Source of the DNA: Hymenobacter sp. J193
GTDB taxonomy: Bacteria > Bacteroidota > Bacteroidia > Cytophagales > Hymenobacteraceae
NCBI RefSeq assembly: GCF_024700075.1
Contig: NZ_JAJONE010000001.1
Coordinates: forward strand, 2,260,001-2,324,000
Reading direction: 5' to 3'
Length of the DNA: 64,000 bases
Position numbers and translations under genes: made by a program
Shown here: positions 9,351 through 17,153 of the stretch, one piece after another
How positions within the stretch are numbered: the stretch's first letter is position 1
Layout: each line of letters starts with the position of its first letter
The notes under the pieces: model-generated
Told to the model about the DNA's origin: nothing
The model's input: the letters and a program-made list of their open reading frames with translations, nothing else
Database searches by the model: none

Positions 9351-10019
9351 TCAGCCCAACTCGAAGGACTCATTGCGCAGATACATGGTTTTGAGCAGCG
9401 GGCAGACTTTATACCGCTCGTCGTGGGTATCGAGGTACAGGTTTTCCAGGGTTTCGTACACCCGGCTTACGCCGATGGTGTTGGCCCAGGCAAACGGGCC
9501 GTGCGGGTAGTTGGTACCCAGCTTCATGCCTAAGTCAATGTCCTTGATTGAAGCGGTGCCTTCCTGCAGGGTGTAGCACGCTTCGTTGATAATCATGCAG
9601 ATGACCCGCGGCGTGACCAGTCCCACACGGTCTTGTACTATCCGGTAATCAGAGCCCAGTGCGGTGCATACCTCTGCCAGCTTGGTTGAATCTTCGGGCT
9701 TAAACAAGCTTACCTCAAGCAGCTTCCGATCGATGAGCGTGGGCAGGCCGCAGAAGCCAAAGACTGGGCCGAACGGCGGCACCTCGTTGTGGAACAGCTG
9801 CGCCAAACTGCGGGCCGTGGTATTGTAGAACAGCGGCTGCCGGGGCTTTTCGTAGTGCAGCTCGGGCCAGTCGCGCAGATCAAAGGCCACATCGGCGGCA
9901 CCGAGACGCGTGAGCAGGTCGGCGGCCGCGGCGGGGCAGAAGTCGTAGGTATGGGTTTCGCCAAACTTGCGGCGCAGCTCGTCGGCCATGTGCAGGCCCT
10001 CCACAATGAACAGGTGCAT
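9351..10019 (-). CDS. 3-hydroxyacyl-CoA dehydrogenase C-terminal-domain protein
   Basis: 222 residues. The C-terminal half (about 115-205) carries the 3HCDH helical domain: DRVGLVTPRVICMIINEACY, then GTASIKDIDLGMKLGTNYP and GPFAWANTIG. The N-terminal 95 residues lack the GxGxxG NAD-binding loop of full enzymes, so independent dehydrogenase activity is not supported. A role in acyl-CoA metabolism is inference. It converges on glmS and is divergent from the RidA gene. Confidence 0.8.
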   Translation of the reverse strand: MHLFIVEGLHMADELRRKFGETHTYDFCPAAAADLLTRLGAADVAFDLRDWPELHYEKPRQPLFYNTTARSLAQLFHNEVPPFGPVFGFCGLPTLIDRKLLEVSLFKPEDSTKLAEVCTALGSDYRIVQDRVGLVTPRVICMIINEACYTLQEGTASIKDIDLGMKLGTNYPHGPFAWANTIGVSRVYETLENLYLDTHDERYKVCPLLKTMYLRNESFELG

Positions 10020-10082
10020 GAATTTTTCAGCTTACTTTAGCTCAAAGATAGGCTTTCCCCTTCCACGAAAACTTCCCGCTCT

Positions 10083-10472
10083 ATGTCGCACACCATCGTC
10101 TTCTCCTCCGACGCTCCTGCTCCCATCGGCCCCTACAGCCAAGCCATTCAGGCGGGCAATACCGTGTACGTTTCGGGCCAGATTGCGCTGGACGCCACCA
10201 CCGGCCAGCTCGTGGGCAACGGCGACGTCGCCCAGGAAACGCACCAGGTGATGCGCAACCTGCAAGCCGTGCTGCACGCGGCCGGCCTCACGCTCCGCCA
10301 CGTGGTGAAGTGCAGCATCTTCGTGAAGGACCTTGGCAACTTCGGCCTCATCAATGAAATCTACGGCAGCTACTTTGAGGCCGACTACGCCCCCGCCCGC
10401 GAAACCGTAGAAGTAAGCCGGCTACCTAAAGACGTGCAGGTGGAAATTTCCTGCGTGGCTGTGGCAGAGTAA
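10083..10472 (+). CDS. RidA family enamine/imine deaminase
   Basis: 129 residues over the whole YjgF/YER057c/UK114 fold. RidA proteins hydrolyse reactive 2-aminoacrylate released by PLP enzymes. Conserved elements: APIGPYSQAI (13-22), SGQIALD, the catalytic Arg106 in YAPARETVEVSRLP, and Glu121 near VEISCVAV. Length is typical. Divergent from the 3HCDH gene with about 63 nt between starts. Confidence 0.95.
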   Translation: MSHTIVFSSDAPAPIGPYSQAIQAGNTVYVSGQIALDATTGQLVGNGDVAQETHQVMRNLQAVLHAAGLTLRHVVKCSIFVKDLGNFGLINEIYGSYFEADYAPARETVEVSRLPKDVQVEISCVAVAE

Positions 10473-10475
10473 AAA

Positions 10476-10579
10476 GGTGAACTATTGAAAGGTGAAATGG
10501 TGGTTTTCATCATACTAAGCTGAAGCTGGGTGCGTTAACCCATATTCTCTCTCACAATTTCACTTTTCACAATTTCACC
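10476..10579. repeat. period 7-8 inverted repeat element abutting a start codon
   Basis: Left array 10476-10500 (GGTGAAC TATTGAAA GGTGAAAT) and right array 10551-10579, whose reverse complement reads GGTGAAATTGTGAAAAGTG and on. GTGA cores recur every 7-8 nt in both arms in the same 8-7 rhythm. The right arm ends 2 nt before the ATG at 10582, leaving no room for an ordinary Shine-Dalgarno. Confidence 0.8.
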
Positions 10580-10581
10580 CT

Positions 10582-10767
10582 ATGAAAGAACTTGGACTCG
10601 GTTTATTTATCATCGGGCTGGTATCGTTGGCTTTACCATTTCTGGGCCTGAAATTCATGTTTCTGACCTGGATTGAACAATGGGGCCCGAGCACGGCCTG
10701 GGCTATTCGCGGCGGCGCCACGCTGCTGGGCCTGGTGCTATGGCTCAGCTTCAAAAACCGCGACTAA
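10582..10767 (+). CDS. small two-helix membrane protein, unknown function
   Basis: 61 residues with two predicted membrane helices (about 5-30 and 41-56) separated by TWIEQWGPST and ending FKNRD. I recognise no family. Its stop shares bases with the next ATG (TAATG), suggesting coupling with the pentapeptide gene. The overlapping start and the absence of indels support a real gene. Confidence 0.65.
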   Translation: MKELGLGLFIIGLVSLALPFLGLKFMFLTWIEQWGPSTAWAIRGGATLLGLVLWLSFKNRD

Positions 10768-11377
10768 TGCGCCGACCCGCTGCCCGCAAGCCAACCAAGC
10801 CCCTGCGCAAGCCCGATTATTTTCCGCCCGAAAACGTGCTGACGCGGGTACTTCCCCCGGGGTGGTAGGCCAGCGGGAGTTTGAGCAGTACCATTTCATT
10901 GGCTTCGATTTAAGCCAGGCTGACCTATCGGGGCGGCGGTTCAGCGAGTGTCTGTTCGAGAACTGCAACCTGGCGGGCACTACGCTGGCCAATACGGCCC
11001 TGCAAAACGTGGCCTTTGCGGGCTGCAAGCTCCTGGGGCTGCAGTTCACCGCGTGCCGGGACATGCTCTTCGACGTGCATTTTGACCAGTGCCAGCTCGA
11101 CTATGCCTCGTTCTGGGGCAAGGTGATGCCCAATACGCGCTTTGTGGGCTGCTCTCTGCAGGAAGTTGATTTTACCCGTTGCGACCTCACGGGCGCCGTC
11201 TTCCAGGACTGTCAATTGCAACGGGCCGTATTCAGCCAGACCAGCCTGCCCGGCGCCGACTTCACCACCGCACAGGGTGTATGGCTCGACCCGGCCATCA
11301 ACAACGTCAAACAAGCTCGGTTTGCGCTCAGCAGCCTGCCCGGCCTGCTCGCGCAGTATGAGTTGATAATTGAGTGA
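10767..11377 (+). pseudogene. pentapeptide-repeat protein, split by a one-base frameshift
   Basis: From the ATG in TAATG the first frame reads a Lys/Arg/Pro-rich start ending RVLPPGW and stops at 10868. The -1 frame continues as GVVGQREFEQYHF and then pentapeptide repeats (ADLSG, CNLAG, VDFTR, CDLTG, ADFTT). One extra base in the C5G4 run at 10854-10862 would give LPPGVVGQREF and a 203-residue protein. Pentapeptide repeats form a right-handed beta-helix; no partner is evident. GTG at 10862 is a possible internal start. Sequencing error is the simplest cause. Confidence 0.75.
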
Positions 11378-11448
11378 ATCGGTGAATGAGCAAATGGATG
11401 AGTCGTAGCAAAAACTCACTCATTCACCCGTTCGCCGATTCACTCACT
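11372..11448. repeat. period-8 inverted repeat element upstream of gltX
   Basis: Left array 11372-11403 in octamers: GAGTGAAT, CGGTGAAT, GAGCAAAT, GGATGAGT. Right array 11414-11448 reads, in reverse complement, GAGTGAAT, CGGCGAAC, GGGTGAAT, GAGTGAGT. The left array overlaps the stop of the pentapeptide gene and the right array ends 9 nt before the promoter -7 element. Confidence 0.85.
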
Positions 11449-11456
11449 GGATATCG

Positions 11457-11464
11457 TACCTTTG
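11457..11464 (+). promoter_or_regulatory. promoter -7 element for gltX
   Basis: TACCTTTG matches the Bacteroidota -7 consensus TAnnTTTG, 46 nt before the ATG at 11510. The -33 TTG element is not clear. Confidence 0.5.
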
Positions 11465-11509
11465 CGGCGCGTTTCGGCACGTGTACCGGGCGCGAATCAG
11501 CTGTATTGT

Positions 11510-13057
11510 ATGGAAAGAGAAGTACGGGTGCGGTTTGCGCCCAGCCCCACCGGGCCGCTGCACATCGGCGGCGTGCGCACTGCGCTCTATAATTACCTGT
11601 TAGCCCGCAAGCTGGGTGGCAAAATGCTGCTCCGCATCGAGGACACCGACCAGAACCGCTTCGTGCCCGGCGCCGAGGACTACATCCGCCAGAGCCTGGA
11701 GTGGTGCGGCATCCAGCTTGACGAAAGCCCCTGGACCGAAACACCCGGCCCGCACGCGCCCTACCGCCAGAGCGAGCGGAAGCCCATGTACCGCCAGTAC
11801 GCCCAGCAGCTGATCGACAACGGCTACGCCTACTACGCCTTCGATACGCCCGAGGAGCTGGATGCCATGCGCGCCCGCCTTACGGCTGCCAAAGTGCCTA
11901 ACCCGCAGTACAACAGCATCACGCGCACCCAAATGCGCAACTCCCTCACGCTGCCCACCGAAGAGGTAGCGCAGTTGCTGGAAGCCGGCGAGCCGTACGT
12001 TATCCGCCTGAAAGTACCGCGCAAGGAAGAAGTACGCTTCAACGACCTGATTCGCGGCTGGGTGGTGGTGCATTCGTCCAGCATCGATGATAAGGTGCTG
12101 ATGAAGTCGGATGGCATGCCTACGTACCACCTGGCCAACATCGTGGATGACCACCTGATGGAAATTACTCACGTGATTAGGGGCGAAGAGTGGCTGCCCT
12201 CGGCTCCGCTACACGTGCTGCTGTACCGCTACCTGGGCTGGGAAAGCACCATGCCGCAGTTTGCCCACCTGCCCCTGCTGCTGAAGCCCGACGGCACTGG
12301 CAAGCTTAGCAAGCGCGACGGCGACAAGCTGGGTTTCCCGGTATTTCCATTGGAATGGCACGGCAAAGACGCCGAAACCGGTGAGCCAACGGTGAGCCGC
12401 GGCTACCGCGAAGATGGCTACCTCCCCGACGCGTTCATCAACTTCCTGGCATTTCTGGGCTGGAACCCTGGCTCTACCCAGGAGCTGTTCACGATGGACG
12501 AGCTGGTAGAGGCCTTCTCCATTGAGCGCGTGAGCAAGTCGCCGGCCCGGTTCGACCAGAACAAGGTGCGCTGGTACAACGAGCAGTACCTGCGGGCCAA
12601 GCCCGATGCCGAGCTGGCGCAGTATCTGGTAGAAGCCCTCCGCACCCAGGGCCAGGAGCTGGACGCCGCTAAGGCCGAGCAGATTGCGGCCCTTGTAAAA
12701 GAGCGCGCCACCTTCCCCGAGGACCTGGCCCGCGAGGCGCAGCTGTTTTTCCAACGCCCCACCAGCTACGACGAGCAGGTAATCAGCAAAAAGTGGAATC
12801 CCCAGGTGGCTGGCGCTCTAGCCGAGTTTGCCCGGGAGCTGCCTGGCACTGCCGACGCTACGCCTGACGGCATCAAGGCCCTGCTCACGCAGGTGCTGGA
12901 ACGCCAGGGCATCAAAATTGGCCAGGTGCTGCAGGCCCTGCGTGTGGCCGTAACGGGTGCCGCCGCCGGCCCCGACCTGATGCACATCATGAGCATTCTG
13001 GGCCCGCAGGAAACCGCTGAGCGGATTCAGCAAGCCATCAGCCAACTGCCCGCGTAG
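11510..13057 (+). CDS. gltX: glutamate--tRNA ligase
   Basis: Class I synthetase charging tRNA-Glu. 515 residues from the ATG at 11510. The in-frame start at 11462 adds 16 non-conserved residues and overlaps the promoter. MEREVRVRFAPSPTGPLHIG holds the HIGH-like motif, IEDTDQNR the Glu site and GTGKLSKRDGDK the KMSKS-like loop. A C-terminal anticodon-binding helical domain follows and ends ETAERIQQAISQLPA. Whether tRNA-Gln is also charged cannot be decided here. Confidence 0.97.
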   Translation: MEREVRVRFAPSPTGPLHIGGVRTALYNYLLARKLGGKMLLRIEDTDQNRFVPGAEDYIRQSLEWCGIQLDESPWTETPGPHAPYRQSERKPMYRQYAQQLIDNGYAYYAFDTPEELDAMRARLTAAKVPNPQYNSITRTQMRNSLTLPTEEVAQLLEAGEPYVIRLKVPRKEEVRFNDLIRGWVVVHSSSIDDKVLMKSDGMPTYHLANIVDDHLMEITHVIRGEEWLPSAPLHVLLYRYLGWESTMPQFAHLPLLLKPDGTGKLSKRDGDKLGFPVFPLEWHGKDAETGEPTVSRGYREDGYLPDAFINFLAFLGWNPGSTQELFTMDELVEAFSIERVSKSPARFDQNKVRWYNEQYLRAKPDAELAQYLVEALRTQGQELDAAKAEQIAALVKERATFPEDLAREAQLFFQRPTSYDEQVISKKWNPQVAGALAEFARELPGTADATPDGIKALLTQVLERQGIKIGQVLQALRVAVTGAAAGPDLMHIMSILGPQETAERIQQAISQLPA

Positions 13058-13083
13058 GCGCACTACTGGTCTAGAGCGTGAAG

Positions 13084-13116
13084 AAAGCTCAGTCGATAGG
13101 TCGGCTGGGCTTTTTT
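13084..13116 (+). terminator. terminator after gltX
   Basis: AAAGCTCAG / CTGGGCTTT stem with inner CGA/TCG pairing, followed by six T on the plus strand, 26 nt after the gltX stop. Confidence 0.75.
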
Positions 13117-13234
13117 ATGAAACGGTAGCACAGGCCACTTCAACCGCTCCGGCACTGGTTTCGTACTAGAGTCTGCTACGCTGGCCGCTGACAGGCCGCG
13201 CGTCTTACCTGCTCAGCCTTTAGCCGCTTGCAAC

Positions 13235-13602
13235 ATGGCCAAGAAACCCGTTAGCCCGAAAAAAAGAAAGTCGACCCCGAAAAAAAAGCCCGGGTCCATA
13301 AGGAGCTGGAAGGCTTCGAAATCAAGGTGAACCCACTCGGCGAAATCACCTCCAACTACTCCATTGAGGACATCAACCACTTTCTGAACCGCCACGTGCG
13401 CGACAAAAAGCTGGTGAACCGCGACGGACAGTTTGGCGAGAAGGACGAAGAAGAGGACGATTTTCCGATTGAGGATGGCACCCGGGAGCCCGAGGAATCG
13501 GACGAGGACTTCATGCGCCGCACCAGCAAGGAGGCCCGCAAAAAAGGTGCTGCCCCCGAAGAAGATGTGCTTGGGGCTGCGGCTCCGGAAGAAACTGAGT
13601 AA
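13235..13602 (+). pseudogene. small charged protein with a -1 frameshift in an A8 tract
   Basis: From the ATG at 13235 the frame reads MAKKPVSPKKRKSTPKKK and then stops after 31 codons. The -1 frame continues as ARVHKELEGFEIKVNPLGEI to an acidic tail ending PEETE, giving 122 residues in all. The switch falls in eight A (13280-13287), arranged in the zero frame as A AAA AAG, the dnaX-type slippery heptamer. So this is a missing A, a real mutation, or programmed -1 frameshifting. The conserved-looking part contains ITSNYSIEDINHFLNRHVRD. I do not recognise a named family. Confidence 0.6.
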
Positions 13603-13625
13603 GCCAGCCGTATCAATCTGCTGGG

Positions 13626-13673
13626 AGCGCCCGGCTGAGCAAATCCTGTTGCTCGGCCGGGCGCTTGTGTTTT
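13626..13673 (+). terminator. terminator after the charged-protein gene
   Basis: Long stem AGCGCCCGGC...TGAGCAA paired with TTGCTCGGCCGGGCGCT, followed by a T-rich stretch (TTGTGTTTT), 24 nt after the stop. Confidence 0.8.
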
Positions 13674-13755
13674 AGCCTAGGGCAGGCAGCATCCTACAGG
13701 CACATTTGCTATACTTGAGCCTTCAAACTGCTGCGGCACCTACCTTTCTTTCGCT

Positions 13756-14541
13756 ATGATGAACTCTCACGACGTCGACTACAAAATTCTCGGCCACGAC
13801 ATCCAGGTCCTTGAAGTAGAGCTGGACCCCAACGAAACCGTTATTGCCGAGGCCGGCGCCATGGTGTACATGAGCGAAGCCATTGCCTTCGAAACCAAGA
13901 TGGGCGACGGCTCGGAGCCCGAGCAGGGTTTTATGGGCAAGCTGTTTTCGGCAGGCACCCGCCTGATTACCGGTGAGTCGCTGTTCATGACGCACTTCAC
14001 GCACCGGGGCGGCTACGGCAAGGCTCATGTGGCGTTTTCAGCCCCCTACCCCGGCACCATCATTCCGCTGGACCTGCGCACGCTGCCGCAGGGCCTCATC
14101 GTGCAAAAGGACGGCTTTCTGGCGGCGGCCCGGGGCACCAAAATCAGCTTGCACTTCAATCAGAAATTCGGGGCCGGCTTTTTCGGGGGCGAAGGGTTTA
14201 TTCTGCAAAAGCTTACCGGCGACGGCCGCGCCTTTATTCACGCCGGCGGCACTATCATTGAGAAGCACCTCAACAACGAGCTGCTGCGCGTAGATACGGG
14301 CTGCGTGGTAGCCTTCGAGCCTGGCATCGACTTCAGCGTAGCCCGCGCCGGCGGCCTTAAATCCATGATCTTTGGGGGCGAGGGGCTGCTGCTGGCCACC
14401 CTGCGCGGTACCGGCCGCGTCTGGATTCAATCCATGCCTGTGAAGAAGTTGATTCAGGCGCTGGCCCCCAATGGCGGCAATGCCCAGAAGGAAAGCGGCG
14501 GCGTACTGGGCAAGCTCGTCGGTGGTATCATGGACCAATAA
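13756..14541 (+). CDS. AIM24 / TIGR00266 family protein
   Basis: 261 residues in the beta-rich AIM24 fold. Signature stretches: NETVIAEAGAMVYMS (about 27-41), GGEGFILQKLTGDG and the repeat-like GGEGLLLATLRGTGRVWIQS, ending GGVLGKLVGGIMDQ. Members are widespread and cytosolic; their role in bacteria is unassigned. Start could be 13756 or the next ATG at 13759. A TATACTTG sequence about 45 nt upstream is a one-mismatch -7 element. Confidence 0.9.
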   Translation: MMNSHDVDYKILGHDIQVLEVELDPNETVIAEAGAMVYMSEAIAFETKMGDGSEPEQGFMGKLFSAGTRLITGESLFMTHFTHRGGYGKAHVAFSAPYPGTIIPLDLRTLPQGLIVQKDGFLAAARGTKISLHFNQKFGAGFFGGEGFILQKLTGDGRAFIHAGGTIIEKHLNNELLRVDTGCVVAFEPGIDFSVARAGGLKSMIFGGEGLLLATLRGTGRVWIQSMPVKKLIQALAPNGGNAQKESGGVLGKLVGGIMDQ

Positions 14542-14648
14542 TACGCCCTCAAAGTCTACCCCAGCGGCTACCCTGACAGACACTTGGTATCAAGGTAGCC
14601 TTGGAGGCTGTTGGCATAAGTTAATGCTAAGACGAGATAAGCCTGCGA

Positions 14649-14855
14649 CTATTTAGCGGCCGCAAGCTTATCCAGCGGCTCGTTGGGTGCCGTCATTGCT
14701 ACAAAAACAAGACTGCCTACCATTATCAGAACCAGCAGGCCCAGAAACCCTAGCAGCGTTTTTTTCACCCAGGCAGGGGTTTTTTTCTTTCGTTTTTTGA
14801 TGTAGCGCCGTCGCTTCCGGGGCGCTGGTTCCGAGTTAGGAGCAATAGAGGACAC
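14649..14855 (-). CDS. small basic single-span membrane protein
   Basis: 68 residues: a Lys/Arg-rich N-terminus (about 13-32), one hydrophobic helix (33-54), then a short tail ending LAAAK. No family recognised. The strong charge asymmetry predicts N-in orientation. It follows the MORN-like lipoprotein gene on the same strand; length alone makes the call moderate. Confidence 0.5.
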   Translation of the reverse strand: MSSIAPNSEPAPRKRRRYIKKRKKKTPAWVKKTLLGFLGLLVLIMVGSLVFVAMTAPNEPLDKLAAAK

Positions 14856-14929
14856 GGGTGGGGAGGTTAGATCAGAAGCATAGCTCTAATATAGAATGTT
14901 TTATAAAATAAAATCCCTTGCTGCTATTA

Positions 14930-15475
14930 TTACCGTGGCCCTGGTGCCGCCTGCAGAGTTGCTTGGGAAGCTGCCGGAAACTTCTCCCGTCGCTGCAGCT
15001 GGCCCATTTCGTACCAGGCCCGCGAAACGGCCTCGCCGCTAGGAGCATACTCCAGCCAGGGACCAAACCAGTAAAAGTGCACGATATCGGCTTCCCGAAC
15101 GATGCGCGCCCGGCCCTGCTTAGATAGCTTCCCGTTGGCGTGATATTCCTGAATGGATAGCAAGCCCGGGCGCCACCAATAATGCTGCTCTTGTCGCTCC
15201 AGGCTGTTTTTCGGCCCGTAATAACGCCAGCGGCCCACCATTTTCCCGTGGCGGTAGCGGCCGGCCGTAGCCAGCTGCGTATTTTCCTCATCGTAGTAAG
15301 TGCGCCACCGCCCCTGCCGCTCATTGCGGGAGTCGAAGCGGTTAAGCTTGGCTGCAGGGGGGTTGGGCGATGCTGTTTGGGCAGTGCGGCAGCTGCCAGC
15401 TGTTGCGGCCAGCAGGCTTAGAAGCCAGGCGGCAATCTTGCTGGTAGCAGAAACTCTTTGGAGCGGGGCAATCAT
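14930..15475 (-). CDS. MORN-variant (YwqK-like) lipoprotein
   Basis: 181 residues. N-terminal hydrophobic segment with Cys29 in TAGSCRTAQ, a plausible but imperfect lipobox. Repeats of the MORN-variant kind follow: RQGRWRTYYDEE, HGKMVGRWRYYG and YHANGKLSKQGR. Such repeats are found in the YwqK antitoxin family and in many Bacteroidota surface lipoproteins. No cognate toxin lies beside it, so an antitoxin role is not supported. Confidence 0.7.
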   Translation of the reverse strand: MIAPLQRVSATSKIAAWLLSLLAATAGSCRTAQTASPNPPAAKLNRFDSRNERQGRWRTYYDEENTQLATAGRYRHGKMVGRWRYYGPKNSLERQEQHYWWRPGLLSIQEYHANGKLSKQGRARIVREADIVHFYWFGPWLEYAPSGEAVSRAWYEMGQLQRREKFPAASQATLQAAPGPR

Positions 15476-15509
15476 CCTGAAATCGAGAAGGTAATGCCCG
15501 AAGCTATAA

Positions 15510-17033
15510 CTAATTATTTAGTTGATCAAGTATTTCGTCGATGATATCCCGGGAATTGCTTAGCCGCGGCACTTTGTGCTGGCCACCCAGCTTGCCCTTG
15601 CGAGCCAGCCAACGCTCAAACGTGCCAGCCGGTACAGCCTGAACTATGGGCACTACCAGGGCAATGTCGCGGTAGCGCTTGGCGTCATAGTCGGAGTTGA
15701 GCTGGCGGAGGGTTTCATCGAGCACCTGGGCAAACTGCCGCTCATCGGCCGGAGCCTGCATAAACTCCACCAGCCACTGGTGGCCCCCACGCGAAGCGCC
15801 GTCGGTGGAGCTGAAATAGATTGGCGCCGCCGTGAAGTCGCGCACCAGAGCACCGGTAGCTGCACATGCCGCGGCCAAAGCGGCATCCGCGTTTTCAATC
15901 ACGACTTCCTCCCCAAAGGCATTCAGGAAGTGCTTGGTGCGGCCCGAAATGCGGATGCGGTACGGGGCCAGGCAGGTAAAGCGTACGGTGTCGCCGATTT
16001 TGTAGCGCCACAGGCCCGCGTTGGTGCTGATGACCAGCGCGTAGTTGCGGCCCAGCTCCACGTCTTCCAGCAGCACCGTGCGCGGGTGCTCCGCCTCAAA
16101 CTCCTCCGCCGGGATAAACTCGTAGTACACGCCGTGGTCGAGCAGCAGCAGCATGTCTTCGCAGTCGGGCTGGTCCTGAAAGGCGAAGTAGCCTTCGGAG
16201 GCGTTGTAGATTTCGAGGTAGCGCATCTGCCCGCTCGGAATCAGCTGCCGGAACAGCTCCCGGTACGGCCCGAAGGCCACGGCCCCGTGCAGGAACAGCC
16301 GCAGATTGGGCCACACTTCGGTGATGTTGGCGGCGCCGGCCAGTTCCACCACGCGCCGGAGCAGCACAATCATCCAGGTGGGCACGCCGGCCAGGGTGGT
16401 GACGTCGATGTACTGCACGTGCCGGGCAATGCGCTCAATCTTTTCCTCCCACTCATCCAGCAGGGCCAGCTCCAGGGGTGGCGTGCGCAGAAACTCGGCC
16501 CAGGCGGGCAGGTTCTGCATAATCACGGCCGAGACGTCGCCCACCCGCGAATCGGTGTGGGGGCGGAAAGGGTTGGCCGTGTGCGTACCGCCCAACGACA
16601 GCGTTTTGCCGGCCATTACATCGGCTTCGGGGTACAGGCTGGTAGCCATAGCCACCATGTCGCGGCCGGCGCGGTAGTGGCAGTCGTGCAGACTCTGGCG
16701 CGACACGGGAATGTACTTGCTGCGGGCGTTGGTGGTGCCGCTGCTCTTGGCAAACCACATGGTGGTGCCGGGCCAGAGCACATCGGCTTCGCCCTGCAGC
16801 ATACGCTCCAGGTGCGGATATAGCTGCTCGTAGCTGCTCACGGGCACGCGTTGGGCAAACTCCTGCCGGCTGGGGGCTTCGGCGTAGCCATACTGGCGGC
16901 CCCAGGCCGTGTCGCGGGCCGTGTGCAGCAAGCCCTCAAACACCTGCTGCTGCGCAGCCAGCGGGTGCTGCCGGAAATGGTCGATGCTGGCCAGGCGCCG
17001 CTGTGCGGCCCACGTCAGAATGTTGCTGATCAT
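15510..17033 (-). CDS. GH3-family acyl-adenylate-forming enzyme
   Basis: 507 residues along the GH3 fold known from plant jasmonate/auxin-conjugating enzymes: FAKSSGTTNARSKYIPVS (the ATP P-loop-like motif), TLAGVPTWMIVLLRR, YNASEGYFAFQD and NAGLWRYKIGDTVRFT, then the C-terminal lid GRTKHFLNAFGEEVVIENAD. GH3 enzymes adenylate a carboxylic acid and join it to an amine; the bacterial substrate is unknown. Followed by a short gap to the MORN-like gene. Confidence 0.9.
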   Translation of the reverse strand: MISNILTWAAQRRLASIDHFRQHPLAAQQQVFEGLLHTARDTAWGRQYGYAEAPSRQEFAQRVPVSSYEQLYPHLERMLQGEADVLWPGTTMWFAKSSGTTNARSKYIPVSRQSLHDCHYRAGRDMVAMATSLYPEADVMAGKTLSLGGTHTANPFRPHTDSRVGDVSAVIMQNLPAWAEFLRTPPLELALLDEWEEKIERIARHVQYIDVTTLAGVPTWMIVLLRRVVELAGAANITEVWPNLRLFLHGAVAFGPYRELFRQLIPSGQMRYLEIYNASEGYFAFQDQPDCEDMLLLLDHGVYYEFIPAEEFEAEHPRTVLLEDVELGRNYALVISTNAGLWRYKIGDTVRFTCLAPYRIRISGRTKHFLNAFGEEVVIENADAALAAACAATGALVRDFTAAPIYFSSTDGASRGGHQWLVEFMQAPADERQFAQVLDETLRQLNSDYDAKRYRDIALVVPIVQAVPAGTFERWLARKGKLGGQHKVPRLSNSRDIIDEILDQLNN

Positions 17034-17153
17034 CTACGCCCGCAAATCAGGTGAATAAGGTGCCCGAGGCCATACGCAGACTTGGCGGGGTGGTTGGGGT
17101 GGCAGGCTGCCGAGGCGCCGGGTAGCAAGGCTAACCACAGCGGCCTCAGGAAC

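Noticed and set aside
14930..15475. Antitoxin of a toxin-antitoxin pair (YwqK annotation)
   Set aside because: Only MORN-like repeats support it, and no toxin gene lies next to it. Signal peptide and Cys29 fit an exported lipoprotein.
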